A stretch of 39,701 bases of DNA from an uncultured Bacilli bacterium (GTDB lineage Bacteria; Bacillota_I; Bacilli_A; RF39; UBA660): positions 1-39,701 of the forward strand of contig CAKOQD010000008.1 of NCBI GenBank assembly GCA_934101185.1. Reading direction: 5' to 3'. Below are positions 24,157 through 32,439 of this stretch, one piece after another. Positions within the stretch are counted from its first letter, which is position 1. Every line of letters begins with the position of its first letter. The notes under the pieces are model-generated. The model worked only from the letters and a program-made list of their open reading frames with translations, did not search any database and was not told where the DNA came from. The position numbers and the translations under genes were made by a program.

Positions 24157-24866
24157 GTTGTTATATTATCCTTTATTTTGTTATATAGTGATTCTCCGAT
24201 TCCTGATACTTCCATTATTTGTTCTTTGGTTTTAAATGGTGATTTAGTTCTGTATTCAATTATTTTTTGAGCTTTTTTACTTCCTATTCCTTTTAGGGTT
24301 GTTAATTCTTCAAGTGATGCAGTGTTTATGTTTATGATTGATGATGTTTTAGCTTCTTCTTTTTTAGATTCTTGTGTTTTTGTAGTGGTTTTGTTTTCTT
24401 TTTTATCTTGAGTAATACAAGAATCGTTTTTAATATTGTTTTCTTCTTTAGAGCAGTTTTCTTCTTTTAGTTGTTCGGTTTCTTTTGTTTTTATAAAGTT
24501 TTTTACTTCTTGTTTACTGTAGATTATTATTACCATTTCATCTTTTAGTTGCATGCTTAAATTATTTACTGAAGTGTCTGCATCGTTTGTTAATCCTCCG
24601 GATATTGAGATTGCATCTATTACTCTTTTGTCTTTTGATATTTTGTATACTCCTGGTTTTTTTATCTCTCCACGAATATCAATATAGATGTATTCTTGCT
24701 CTTGTTCTTGATGGTTTTCTAATGAAATATCGTTTGATGGTTCTTCTTTTATACTATTTTTAAAGTAATAGTATTGTAATGTGTTTGTTAGTATTATTAG
24801 TACTAATGACAGTGTTATGATAATTATTGTTTTATTATCATAAAAAAAATCTTTTAATCTTTCCAT
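24153..24866 (-). CDS. comEA: ComEA competence DNA-binding protein
   Basis: ComEA binds incoming double-stranded DNA at the cell surface. The 237 residues have a membrane anchor (about 12-33), a SLBB domain (YIDIRGEIKKPGVYKI...VIDAISISGGL, about 75-130), a Lys/Glu/Thr-rich linker (about 135-175), and a C-terminal pair of helix-hairpin-helix motifs (NINTASLEELTTLKGIGSKK and FKTKEQIMEVSGIGESLYNKI). Length and order are typical. It forms a two-gene operon with comEC. Confidence 0.95.
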   Translation of the reverse strand: MERLKDFFYDNKTIIIITLSLVLIILTNTLQYYYFKNSIKEEPSNDISLENHQEQEQEYIYIDIRGEIKKPGVYKISKDKRVIDAISISGGLTNDADTSVNNLSMQLKDEMVIIIYSKQEVKNFIKTKETEQLKEENCSKEENNIKNDSCITQDKKENKTTTKTQESKKEEAKTSSIININTASLEELTTLKGIGSKKAQKIIEYRTKSPFKTKEQIMEVSGIGESLYNKIKDNITT

Positions 24867-24937
24867 AAATTCCTCCTTATGTGTTCATATATATAGAATT
24901 ATGAAAAGTTAAAAGTTCCTTTGTTTTTATTAAAATT

Positions 24938-26059
24938 TTACACTTTGTTTACACTTCTTTTAGTTTCTATTGCAACTTTTTGAACTATTGTGAGTGCTGC
25001 GATTATTGATATGCATATACTTCCTCCGTAGCTTAAGAATGGTAGTGTTACCCCGGTCATTGGAATAATTCCTAGTACTCCCCCTAAGTTTACTGCAATG
25101 TGGATGAATATATAAAATGCTATTGTATAACATATTAGTGTATATGATTCTTTGGTTGATTTTTTCCCTATGACTACTATTCTAACGATTAATAGTAAGT
25201 AAAGGATTAGTAGTCCTACTGCTCCGAGTAGTCCTAGTTCTTCGACAAATATTGCAAATATAAAGTCAGTGTATGGTTCTGGTAAGTATAAGTATTTTTG
25301 GGTACTGTTACCTAAGCCTTTTCCAAATAGTCCTCCCCCATTCATAGCAATGAATCCATTACATAATTGATTTCCGTCTGTTAAGTATCTATCACATGGA
25401 GCATTGAAGTTGAATCTTGCTATTTTGTCTCCGAGTATTTTGTCTCCGGCAAATGTTAATAAAAGAATACCAAATGCTAATAATACTAATCCTTTTTTAA
25501 AAATATCTACTTTTATTTTTTTGGATGCGTTTGAGAAGAAGAACATAAATATTACAATTGATGCATAGATAACTGCGGTTCCCCAGTCTTTTTGCGCTAC
25601 TATAAGTATTGTTATTATCATACCTAGTATTAATGGTGTTATCATTCTTATTTTATTGTCTTGATATTTTTTGTTTTTTTCGTAGTAAAAGGCAAATAAT
25701 GGAATGCTTGCTATTTTTACGAATTCACTTGGTTGGATACCTAATCCTTTATACCCAATCCAGTTTGTTGCACCATTTGTTACAGTTCCCCAGACTACTA
25801 AGCAAAATATTAGTCCTGCAAATAATAATGTAAAGAACAATGACCATCTATAGTATTTTTTAAATGGTGTCATTAAGAGTATCATGGCTCCGAATAGCCC
25901 TGCGATCATGAATATTATTTCTCTTATAAAGTATCTCCATGGAGTTGTTTCGTTTACCATGAATGCTGTTACGTTTGATGCAGAATATATCATTACTAGT
26001 CCTACTGAAAATAGTATTATTGTTAAAATTAATAGTTGTTTATCTATTTTTTTTATCAT
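24938..26059 (-). CDS. ftsW: FtsW/SpoVE-type SEDS peptidoglycan glycosyltransferase
   Basis: 373 residues with about ten membrane segments. SEDS signatures are GIQPSEFVKI and the late segment GKGLGNSTQKYLYLPEPYTD, whose Asp is the catalytic residue, followed by FIFAIFVEELG, and GVTLPFLSYGGS near the C-terminus. The LGNSTQK wording favours FtsW/SpoVE over RodA. It polymerises lipid II with a partner class B PBP, for septum or spore cortex; no such partner is in the window. Confidence 0.9.
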   Translation of the reverse strand: MIKKIDKQLLILTIILFSVGLVMIYSASNVTAFMVNETTPWRYFIREIIFMIAGLFGAMILLMTPFKKYYRWSLFFTLLFAGLIFCLVVWGTVTNGATNWIGYKGLGIQPSEFVKIASIPLFAFYYEKNKKYQDNKIRMITPLILGMIITILIVAQKDWGTAVIYASIVIFMFFFSNASKKIKVDIFKKGLVLLAFGILLLTFAGDKILGDKIARFNFNAPCDRYLTDGNQLCNGFIAMNGGGLFGKGLGNSTQKYLYLPEPYTDFIFAIFVEELGLLGAVGLLILYLLLIVRIVVIGKKSTKESYTLICYTIAFYIFIHIAVNLGGVLGIIPMTGVTLPFLSYGGSICISIIAALTIVQKVAIETKRSVNKV

Positions 26060-26118
26060 ATATTATTACCTCATTATAATAATAACATCATAATATTATT
26101 TTTGCAAATATTTTATGA

Positions 26119-26142
26119 AATTGTGTTTTTATAATAACACAA
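26119..26142. promoter_or_regulatory. Inverted repeat upstream of yjcZ
   Basis: TTGTGTT (26121-26127) and AACACAA (26136-26142) form a dyad in the divergent region between ftsW and yjcZ, with TATAATAAAC-like bases downstream. It could be an operator or part of a sporulation promoter; nothing in the sequence decides. Confidence 0.3.
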
Positions 26143-26190
26143 ATTGCTTATATATAATAAACTATATTAGATAGTTAAAGGAGGATGCTT

Positions 26191-26355
26191 ATGTATTATT
26201 ATGGTAATTCCTATGGATATGGGAATACAGGAAGTTGTTGCAATCAAATGCCAACTAACTATGGATATGCTACAGGTTATGGAAGTAATTATGCTATTAT
26301 CTTGGTTTTATTTATTTTATTAATAATTATACTTGGTGCTAGAGCATGGAATTAA
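26191..26355 (+). CDS. yjcZ: YjcZ-family small sporulation membrane protein
   Basis: 54 residues: a Tyr/Gly/Asn/Cys-rich start (MYYYGNSYGYGNTGSCCNQM), then SNYAIILVLFILLIIILGA as a single membrane helix and RAWN at the end. This matches the YjcZ/YczN small hydrophobic proteins found in spores. A perfect AAAGGAGG stands six bases before the ATG, and a strong terminator follows the stop by nine bases, so it is a single-gene unit. Too short for many gene finders. Confidence 0.88.
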   Translation: MYYYGNSYGYGNTGSCCNQMPTNYGYATGYGSNYAIILVLFILLIIILGARAWN

Positions 26356-26364
26356 TATAAAATT

Positions 26365-26392
26365 AGGAAGTAGTTTACTATTTCCTTTTTTT
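26365..26392 (+). terminator. Terminator after yjcZ
   Basis: AGGAA-g-TAG pairs with CTA-t-TTCCT around TTTA, followed by seven T residues. Confidence 0.85.
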
Positions 26393-26425
26393 GTGCTATA
26401 ATGTAGGTACTTTTGAGGTGGTAGT

Positions 26426-26977
26426 ATGTTAAAGAATAAAGATATAGTTGATGAGAGTAATAAAATACTTAGAAGTGTTAGTAAGGAAGTTAGTTTTCCT
26501 CTTAGTAATGAGGATAGAAAAAATATTGATCTTATGATTGAGTATCTTACTAATAGTCAAATTGATAAGCTTGCTAAAAAGTATAATTTAAGACCTGGTA
26601 TGGGCATGGCTGCGATTCAACTTGGTATTGATAAAAGGTATTTTGTAGTGGTTCATGAACAGGATATAAAGGAAACTTTTAAGACTTATATTATTATTAA
26701 TCCTAAGATTGTTAGTTCTTCAGAGGAAATGATATATGTTGAAGAGGGAGAAGGCTGTTTATCTGTTAATCGTGAGGTTAATGGTATTATACCAAGACAT
26801 GCAAGGGTTACTGTAACTGGATATGATATGGATGGTAATGAGATTAAGATTAGAGCAAGAGAAGAATTAGCTATTGCTTTTCAACATGAAATAGATCATT
26901 TGAATGGTATACTTTTTATAGATCGTATTGATCCAAAGAATCCTTATAAGGATGCTGATAAATATAGAGCAATTTAG
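26426..26977 (+). CDS. def: Peptide deformylase
   Basis: Removes the formyl group from nascent N-formyl-methionine peptides using a bound metal. 183 residues with all three motifs: GMGMAAIQLGI (motif 1), EGEGCLSVNREVNG (motif 2, Cys ligand) and AFQHEIDHLNGILF (motif 3, HExxH). The ~183-residue length and the insert before motif 1 fit the Gram-positive type 2 class. Preceded by GAGGTGG and closed by a hairpin overlapping its stop. Confidence 0.96.
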   Translation: MLKNKDIVDESNKILRSVSKEVSFPLSNEDRKNIDLMIEYLTNSQIDKLAKKYNLRPGMGMAAIQLGIDKRYFVVVHEQDIKETFKTYIIINPKIVSSSEEMIYVEEGEGCLSVNREVNGIIPRHARVTVTGYDMDGNEIKIRAREELAIAFQHEIDHLNGILFIDRIDPKNPYKDADKYRAI

Positions 26978-26991
26978 TTATTGCTTTTTTT
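26968..26991 (+). terminator. Terminator of def
   Basis: AGCAAT-TTAGTT-ATTGCT followed by a T-run; the def stop lies in it. Confidence 0.8.
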
Positions 26992-26995
26992 GTGT

Positions 26996-27022
26996 AAAAA
27001 AATAAAGCGCTAGGCTTTATTT
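26996..27022. repeat. 27-bp terminator repeat, copy 1
   Basis: Contains AATAAAGC-GCTAG-GCTTTATT, a hairpin with a T-run on the minus strand that ends the toxin gene. It matches 27705-27731 with one mismatch (G versus A). Confidence 0.9.
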
Positions 27023-27325
27023 TGAAAATACCTCACTATGACTGCCAATTTCGAACAACAACAAAATTAATTGTTCTTGTTCAATTTTATATATTAGTAA
27101 CCAATCTGGTTCTATATGGCATTCTCTACAATTGTTATAATATTTATTATTAATTAATGCATGATCTTTATATTTTGGCTCTAAAGGTTGTCCAGTTGCT
27201 AATTGTTTTACTACTTCATATAGTTTAGTTTTATCTTTGCCTTGTTTTATACATTTTTTATAGTGTTTTCTAAATATAGCAGTTGTTTTTAATGTATAAT
27301 TTTTTGTTATACTTTCAATATTCAT
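27017..27325 (-). CDS. yafQ: YafQ-family mRNA-interferase toxin
   Basis: 102 residues of the RelE/YafQ fold: FRKHYKKCIKQGKDKTKLYE, LEPKYKDHALI, CRECHIEPDWLLIYKIE and LLLFEIGSHSEVF. YafQ cleaves mRNA on the ribosome; the conserved His, Asp and the C-terminal His-Ser-Glu-x-Phe needed for activity are visible. It overlaps the antitoxin gene by 11 bases, the usual arrangement. Confidence 0.92.
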   Translation of the reverse strand: MNIESITKNYTLKTTAIFRKHYKKCIKQGKDKTKLYEVVKQLATGQPLEPKYKDHALINNKYYNNCRECHIEPDWLLIYKIEQEQLILLLFEIGSHSEVFSK

Positions 27326-27602
27326 TGTCTAAATCCTTAAATAGTTCGTCAACATTATTATAACCTTTTGCTTCTATTTTGCCATTTAGAATATCTTCGC
27401 CTTCTTTTAATGCCTTTTTTAATTCACGAGATGGTCTTGAGTTTTTAACTTCAAAAGGAATTCCTCCTTCATTTATTGCCTTTCTCAAAAACATATTAAT
27501 AGCGGTACTCATATTTAATCCAAGACTGTTAAACAAAATGTTGGCTTGGTCTTTTACGTCTTTATCAACATTTACATTAATTGTTGTAACCAAACTAGCC
27601 AT
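27315..27602 (-). CDS. dinJ: DinJ/RelB-family antitoxin
   Basis: About 95 residues starting MASLVTTINVNVDKDVKDQA, a ribbon-helix-helix DNA-binding domain, with GLNMSTAINMFLRKAINEGG as its second half and a C-terminal toxin-binding tail (ALKEGEDILNGKIEAKGYNN). It neutralises the YafQ-type toxin and represses the operon. The ATG at 27602 is chosen over GTG 27611 because AGAGGTG precedes it at good spacing. The TATATATTATATATATAG region at 27678-27697 may hold the promoter. Confidence 0.92.
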   Translation of the reverse strand: MASLVTTINVNVDKDVKDQANILFNSLGLNMSTAINMFLRKAINEGGIPFEVKNSRPSRELKKALKEGEDILNGKIEAKGYNNVDELFKDLDNEY

Positions 27603-27704
27603 ATTAGTCACCTCTCTTTCTCTTTATGCTAATTATAATATATTATATTCATATTGTCAATATTTTCTATTATTCTTTATATATATTATATATATAGTAT
27701 ACAC

Positions 27705-27731
27705 AAAAAAATAAAGCACTAGGCTTTATTT
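27705..27731. repeat. 27-bp terminator repeat, copy 2
   Basis: Partner of 26996-27022. It contains the last codons (NKA, stop) of the anchored-protein gene and its terminator hairpin AATAAAGC/GCTTTATT. The two copies bracket the toxin-antitoxin pair exactly. Confidence 0.9.
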
Positions 27732-28765
27732 AGAGTTGATACATTTATAATATCATATTTTTTTGTAGTATTATCTTCATATGTTATTTCATAGTATCTT
27801 TTATTATTTTCTTCATCGTTTGTATACTTAGTATCTTTAATCTTTTTATCTGATACTTTTTCTAATTTAGTATTTTCTTTGTTTACTTGATATAGATAGT
27901 TATCAGTACCTACTGCAAATACTTTATTAGTTTCATCATTTTCAGTAGTGAATCCATCTTTTATAGTCACTGATTTATTATTATATTTTAATTCAGTACT
28001 ATTTTCTACTGTAGGTTGAACTTGATTACTATTATAGTACAATTTCTTATCCCAACTGATTAAGTAGTTTGAATAAACAATAGTTTCTTCATACCCAATT
28101 TCAGTCATTATTGCATCCATAAATGGATGATTTTCTTTGAAAGTTTTTCCTAGTCCTTGATATTTATAATTAATCATATCATATCCTCTTGATGTACCTT
28201 TAACTTGAACTAGGTTTTTATTTTCTAATTCTGCATATATTGTCAAGTATTCATATGGATATGTTTTATCAGTTTTTTTATTAAATGCATAGATGTTTAA
28301 TACTTTTTGATCTGTTACTTTAACAAATTCTTTTGGTAAATGATATGTAAAATCATTAGTTGCCATTGATCCTGTTGTTGATAATTCAGCATAGTATAAT
28401 GTTGATTCTTCAGTTAATACAAAGTAAACAGTATTTCCTCCACCATATGTATTTTCAGATCTAACGTATTTTGGTATTCCTGTAATTCCTATTGTTTCAG
28501 AATCTTTTCCTGTGTATTTACTTTTTACTATAACTTTTCCATTTTCAATTTTTATGTTGGTATCATCTTTTGATGTTACTTTAACTAAGTAATTATTCTT
28601 AATTAAGTTTTCCGTTTTGTAGAAATCATTTGTAACTTCTTGTTTGTTATTATCTTTAGGTTGTTCTTTTTTAGTATCGGTGTATCTTATATACCCTATT
28701 ACTATACAAAGTGCAATTATTATTATAAATAACACTTTGATTAAAATATCTTTTTTCTTTTCCAT
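27719..28765 (-). CDS. Membrane-anchored extracytoplasmic protein, unknown
   Basis: 348 residues with one N-terminal membrane helix (about 9-26, VLFIIIIALCIVIGYIRY), a short Lys/Asn/Gln linker and a beta-rich outside domain (KDDTNIKIENGKVIVKSKYT, NTVYFVLTEESTLYYAELS, YLTIYAELENKNLVQV). There is no Cys lipobox. A GGAGG site precedes the ATG. No family recognised; it resembles other Bacillota cell-envelope proteins of unknown role. Its stop lies in a repeat shared with the toxin-antitoxin flank. Confidence 0.6.
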   Translation of the reverse strand: MEKKKDILIKVLFIIIIALCIVIGYIRYTDTKKEQPKDNNKQEVTNDFYKTENLIKNNYLVKVTSKDDTNIKIENGKVIVKSKYTGKDSETIGITGIPKYVRSENTYGGGNTVYFVLTEESTLYYAELSTTGSMATNDFTYHLPKEFVKVTDQKVLNIYAFNKKTDKTYPYEYLTIYAELENKNLVQVKGTSRGYDMINYKYQGLGKTFKENHPFMDAIMTEIGYEETIVYSNYLISWDKKLYYNSNQVQPTVENSTELKYNNKSVTIKDGFTTENDETNKVFAVGTDNYLYQVNKENTKLEKVSDKKIKDTKYTNDEENNKRYYEITYEDNTTKKYDIINVSTLNKA

Positions 28766-28852
28766 TTTTGCCTCCTTAATATAGTTTAATTATATATAAT
28801 ATGGAAAGTTTTTACAATAGTGTTTAATTGTTTGTTTACATTTAGTTTACAT

Positions 28853-28907
28853 AAAAGAGTTATCGGGCACTTCCTGGACTTCGTTAAAAGTGCCCGATAA
28901 CTCTTTT
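28853..28907 (-). terminator. Strong dut terminator, 20-bp perfect stem
   Basis: Arms 28853-28872 and 28888-28907 are perfectly complementary over 20 bp, GC-rich in the middle (TCGGGCACTT), with a 15-base loop and T-rich ends. It abuts the dut stop codon directly. Confidence 0.85.
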
Positions 28908-29345
28908 TTATTTTGTACCTGTTGAACCAAATCCGCCTTCACCACGAACTGTTTCGTTTAGTTTATCTGTTTCATTGAATTCAACTTTTAAAAATGGTGT
29001 TATTACTAGTTGTGCTATTCTTTCAAATGGTTCAATTTGTTTAGATTCATTTGTATGATTATGTAGTGCAACCATTACTTCACCACGGTAGTCTGAGTCT
29101 ATTACTCCAACTTTATTTGCTGGTGCAAGTCCCTTTTTTGATGCTAATCCACTTCTTGCATAAATTAATCCGGCATAGTTTTCTGGTATTTCAAGTGATA
29201 GTCCAGTTGGTATTAATTTTGTTTCATGAGGGTTTATTTCTATTGTGTTATCAATACATGCGTAAAGGTCTGCTCCTGCTGAGTATTCTGTACCATAAGT
29301 TGGTAATTTTGCTTTTTCATTTAATTTTTTAATGTTTACTTTCAT
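28908..29345 (-). CDS. dut: dUTP diphosphatase
   Basis: Trimeric dUTPase that converts dUTP to dUMP and keeps uracil out of DNA. The 145 residues show the five motifs: AGADLYA, ARSGLASKKGL, GVIDSDYRGEV, PFERIAQLVI and RGEGGFGSTGTK at the C-terminus. Length is typical. It has its own promoter region, divergent from feoAB. Confidence 0.97.
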   Translation of the reverse strand: MKVNIKKLNEKAKLPTYGTEYSAGADLYACIDNTIEINPHETKLIPTGLSLEIPENYAGLIYARSGLASKKGLAPANKVGVIDSDYRGEVMVALHNHTNESKQIEPFERIAQLVITPFLKVEFNETDKLNETVRGEGGFGSTGTK

Positions 29346-29447
29346 AACTTTCTCCTTTACTATAATAAATTATATACTAAATTTATTTTATTTTCAAGAG
29401 ATTACACTTATTTTTATTTTACATATATTATATTAGGAGAGTTTATT

Positions 29448-29699
29448 ATGATGAAGATTAAATTAAGTGAAATTGCTCCTTCAGATAAGGTTATTGTGTA
29501 TAAAAATAATATTAATAGTGATAGTAAGAGGTATTTAGAGAGTCTTGGTATTAGATCTGGTAATGAAATTGTTTGCTTATACTATGCTATGTTTGGTGAT
29601 CCTATTGCTTTTTTAGTTGATAATAGTATTATTGCTATTAGAAAAAGTGATTGTGATAATATTATTGTTTTAAAGGATGATGGTGATGGGACTTTCTAG
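29448..29699 (+). CDS. feoA: FeoA-like ferrous iron transport accessory protein
   Basis: 83 residues of SH3-like FeoA domain: MKIKLSEIAPSDKVIVYKNN, KRYLESLGIRSGNEIVCLYY, GDPIAFLVDNSIIAIRKSD. FeoA is cytosolic and supports FeoB. AGGAGAG lies just before the ATG, and TATATTATATTA upstream may hold the -10. No convincing Fur-type palindrome was seen. Its end overlaps feoB. Confidence 0.93.
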   Translation: MMKIKLSEIAPSDKVIVYKNNINSDSKRYLESLGIRSGNEIVCLYYAMFGDPIAFLVDNSIIAIRKSDCDNIIVLKDDGDGTF

Positions 29700-31539
29700 A
29701 GGTTTTAAGTCTAATGATTTTGATAGTTTAATTAATGATAAGTTATCTATTGCTCTTTTAGGTAATCCTAATGTTGGTAAAAGTACTTTGTTTAATTTGC
29801 TTACTGGTCTTAATCAACATACTGGGAATTGGCCTGGTAAAACTGTTGGTAGTGCTTGTGGAGTTTTTAAATATAAAAGTAATGTTTATAATGTTGTTGA
29901 TTTACCTGGTACTTATTCTCTTAGAGGTTATTCAAAGGAGGAAGTAATTGCAAGTGATTTTTTACTTAATAATACTTGTGATATAGTTATTGTTGTTATT
30001 GATGGAACTTCTTTACTTAAGGGTATTAATTTAGTTCTTGATACTGTTACTAAAGTTGATAATGTTATAGTATGTGTTAATTTAATTGATGAAGCACAAA
30101 GAAATGGAATAGTAATTGATTATGATAAGTTAGAGGTGTTTTTAGGAGTTCCTGTTATACCTATTAGTGCTAGAAAGAAGATTGGTATTAAGAAGTTAAA
30201 AGATTTTATTATCAGTTTTACTGGTAATAAAAAAAGAGAAATAATTGGTACTTATTCTCTTGCAAAAGATATTTATAATGCTTGTGTTAGTAATAATTGT
30301 TATGATCCTACTACTATAAAGATAGATAAAGTTGTTACTTCTAGAAGATATGGTATTTTAATAATGCTTTTACTTCTTGGTATTATTCTTTGGATTACTA
30401 TTATTGGCGCTAATTACATATCAGATTATCTTAGTAAGTTTTTATTTTATATTTTGTCTTGTTTTAATAGTTTTCTCAACTTTATTGGTCTCAATGAAAC
30501 TATTATTGATTTTATTATTAATGGTATTTTTAAAACTGTATTTTGGGTAGTATCTGTTATGTTACCTCCGATGGCTATATTTTTTCCATTATTTTCTTTA
30601 TTAGAAGATTCTGGTTATCTTCCTAGAATTGCTTTTAATTTAGATAAGGCATTTAATAAATGTGGTAGTCAAGGTAGACAAGTTCTTACTATGTGTATGG
30701 GATATGGTTGTAATGCTTGTGGTGTTATGGGTTGTAGAATTATTAAAGAGAGAAAGCAAAGACTTATTGCTATTATTACTAATTGTTTTAGTCCTTGTAA
30801 TGGAAGGTTTCCTACTCTTATTGCGATGATTAGTATTTTTATTACTTATGGTATTGGTAATAGGTTTGTTAATTCTTTGGTTTCTTCTTTAATGCTCTTA
30901 GTTTTTATAGTAATTTCTGTTATTATGACATTTATTGTTTCTAAGATATTATCTTGTACTATTTTAAAGAGTAAAGATTCTACTTTTGTGATTGAAATGC
31001 CTCCTTATAGAAGGCCTGAGGTTTTAAAGACTATTGTTAGATCTGTTATAGATAGGACTTTGTTTGTACTAATTAGGGCTATTTGTGTGTCTATTCCTGC
31101 GGGTATCATTATTTGGATTTGTTCTAATGTTTATATAGGAGGAGTTAGTATTCTTAGTATTTGTTCTAATTTTTTAGAACCATTTGGTAGTTTTATTGGT
31201 TTAGATGGGGTTATTGTTCTTGCTTTTATACTTGGTCTTCCGGCGAATGAGATTGTTATTCCTATTATTATAATGGCTTATTTATGTACAGGTAATATTA
31301 CTGGTTATACTAGTCTTAATGAGTTAAGGGATATACTTATTTCTAATGGTTGGACTATTGTTACTGCTTTATGTTTTATCTTTTTTACAATGTTTCATTT
31401 TCCATGTGGTACCACTATTGTTACTATTAAAAAAGAGACAAATAGTCTTTTGTGGACAATTATCTCTATTATCATTCCTACTTTAGTGGGTATTGTTTGT
31501 TGTTTTATACTTAGTAATTTACTAAATCTTATCTTTTAG
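29686..31539 (+). CDS. feoB: Ferrous iron transporter FeoB
   Basis: Fe(II) uptake permease with an N-terminal GTPase. G1 GNPNVGKSTLFNLLTG, switch region HTGNWPGKTVG, G3 DLPGTYSLRGYS and the G4-like NLID are all present, followed by a helical spacer and about eight to ten membrane segments. The two Gate regions carry the paired Cys (GYGCNACGVMGCRII and NCFSPCNGR) seen in Gram-positive FeoB. At about 617 residues it is compact. ATG 29686 is favoured because AAAGG sits at the right distance; 29677 is possible. The start lies within feoA, so translation is coupled. Confidence 0.96.
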   Translation: MGLSRGFKSNDFDSLINDKLSIALLGNPNVGKSTLFNLLTGLNQHTGNWPGKTVGSACGVFKYKSNVYNVVDLPGTYSLRGYSKEEVIASDFLLNNTCDIVIVVIDGTSLLKGINLVLDTVTKVDNVIVCVNLIDEAQRNGIVIDYDKLEVFLGVPVIPISARKKIGIKKLKDFIISFTGNKKREIIGTYSLAKDIYNACVSNNCYDPTTIKIDKVVTSRRYGILIMLLLLGIILWITIIGANYISDYLSKFLFYILSCFNSFLNFIGLNETIIDFIINGIFKTVFWVVSVMLPPMAIFFPLFSLLEDSGYLPRIAFNLDKAFNKCGSQGRQVLTMCMGYGCNACGVMGCRIIKERKQRLIAIITNCFSPCNGRFPTLIAMISIFITYGIGNRFVNSLVSSLMLLVFIVISVIMTFIVSKILSCTILKSKDSTFVIEMPPYRRPEVLKTIVRSVIDRTLFVLIRAICVSIPAGIIIWICSNVYIGGVSILSICSNFLEPFGSFIGLDGVIVLAFILGLPANEIVIPIIIMAYLCTGNITGYTSLNELRDILISNGWTIVTALCFIFFTMFHFPCGTTIVTIKKETNSLLWTIISIIIPTLVGIVCCFILSNLLNLIF

Positions 31540-31555
31540 AGCTTTTGCTCTTTTT
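31538..31555 (+). terminator. Terminator after feoB
   Basis: AGAGC-TTTT-GCTCT followed by TTTT, overlapping the feoB stop. The convergent PHP gene ends just beyond. Confidence 0.75.
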
Positions 31556-32417
31556 ATTTTATATTTAGTTTTTTTAATAGTGTTATTTGTTCTATTGGTA
31601 CTTCATAGTTTTCGTTATCTTTGTATATTTTTCCTAGTAGAACATTTGGTTTTGCAACAGGACCATGGTAATCACTTCCCCCACTTACTAAGATGTTATA
31701 TTTTTTAGCTATTTCTAAGTATCTTTGTGACTCTTCATATGTATGTAGACTATTATATGCTTCAATACCCTCAAGTCCTTGTGATATTAGATTAGGTAAT
31801 ATTTCTTCCATATTTATATTATGTTGTTTTTCTGTTTTTTTAGGATGTGCCCATATAGCTATTCCACCTGCACTTTTAATTGCTTTTATTACTTTTGCTG
31901 CGTCTTCTCTAGCGATGATTGTTGTTTTTATATCATCTAAATATTTTTCAAATGCTTCAGGTACAGTTTTTGTGTAGTTGTTTTTTACTAATAGTTTTGC
32001 AATGTGGACTCTTCCTGGTATGTTGTTTTCTTTTATTACGTTTTCTACTTCTTCATCTTTTAGTATTATGTTGTATTGTTTTTTTAAACTATCTTTTATG
32101 TCGTATATTCTTTTAATTCTTTTTTGTTTTAGATTATTTATTATTTCTAATAGTTGTTCATTTTCTTCATCTATGTTATATCCTAGAATGTGCATCTTAT
32201 ATTCACCATCTAGAATTGATGATATTTCTATTGCTTTTATATAGTTTAGTCCTTTTAGGTCTAGGTTTTTTATATCATTTATGCTTTGTATGCTGTCATG
32301 GTCTGATATTGCAAATGTTTTTATATTGGAATCTTTTATTTTTTGTACTAATTGTTTAGTAGTGTATTCTCCATCTGAGTTTATTGTATGTGTATGTAAA
32401 TCAAATTCTTGTATCAT
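31554..32417 (-). CDS. PHP-domain phosphoesterase
   Basis: 287 residues with the PHP metal motifs in order: FDLHTHTINSDGEYT, FAISDHDSI, the AIEISSILDGEYKMHILGY segment, GGIAIWAHPKK and VSGGSDYHGP. Members of this group (YciV-like/RNase AM) hydrolyse 3',5'-nucleoside bisphosphates or trim RNA 5' ends. All His and Asp metal ligands look present. It follows thrS by 22 bases and may be the last gene of the T-box operon. Confidence 0.9.
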   Translation of the reverse strand: MIQEFDLHTHTINSDGEYTTKQLVQKIKDSNIKTFAISDHDSIQSINDIKNLDLKGLNYIKAIEISSILDGEYKMHILGYNIDEENEQLLEIINNLKQKRIKRIYDIKDSLKKQYNIILKDEEVENVIKENNIPGRVHIAKLLVKNNYTKTVPEAFEKYLDDIKTTIIAREDAAKVIKAIKSAGGIAIWAHPKKTEKQHNINMEEILPNLISQGLEGIEAYNSLHTYEESQRYLEIAKKYNILVSGGSDYHGPVAKPNVLLGKIYKDNENYEVPIEQITLLKKLNIK

Positions 32418-32439
32418 GTTTCCTCCCTTTAAAAGACCA

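Noticed and set aside
28853..28907. 20-bp perfect inverted repeat as part of a mobile element
   Set aside because: It directly follows dut, has T-rich ends and occurs once in the window, so it is best explained as a terminator.
29346..29447. Fur operator in front of feoA
   Set aside because: The region is AT-rich and I could not find a convincing palindrome of the Fur type.
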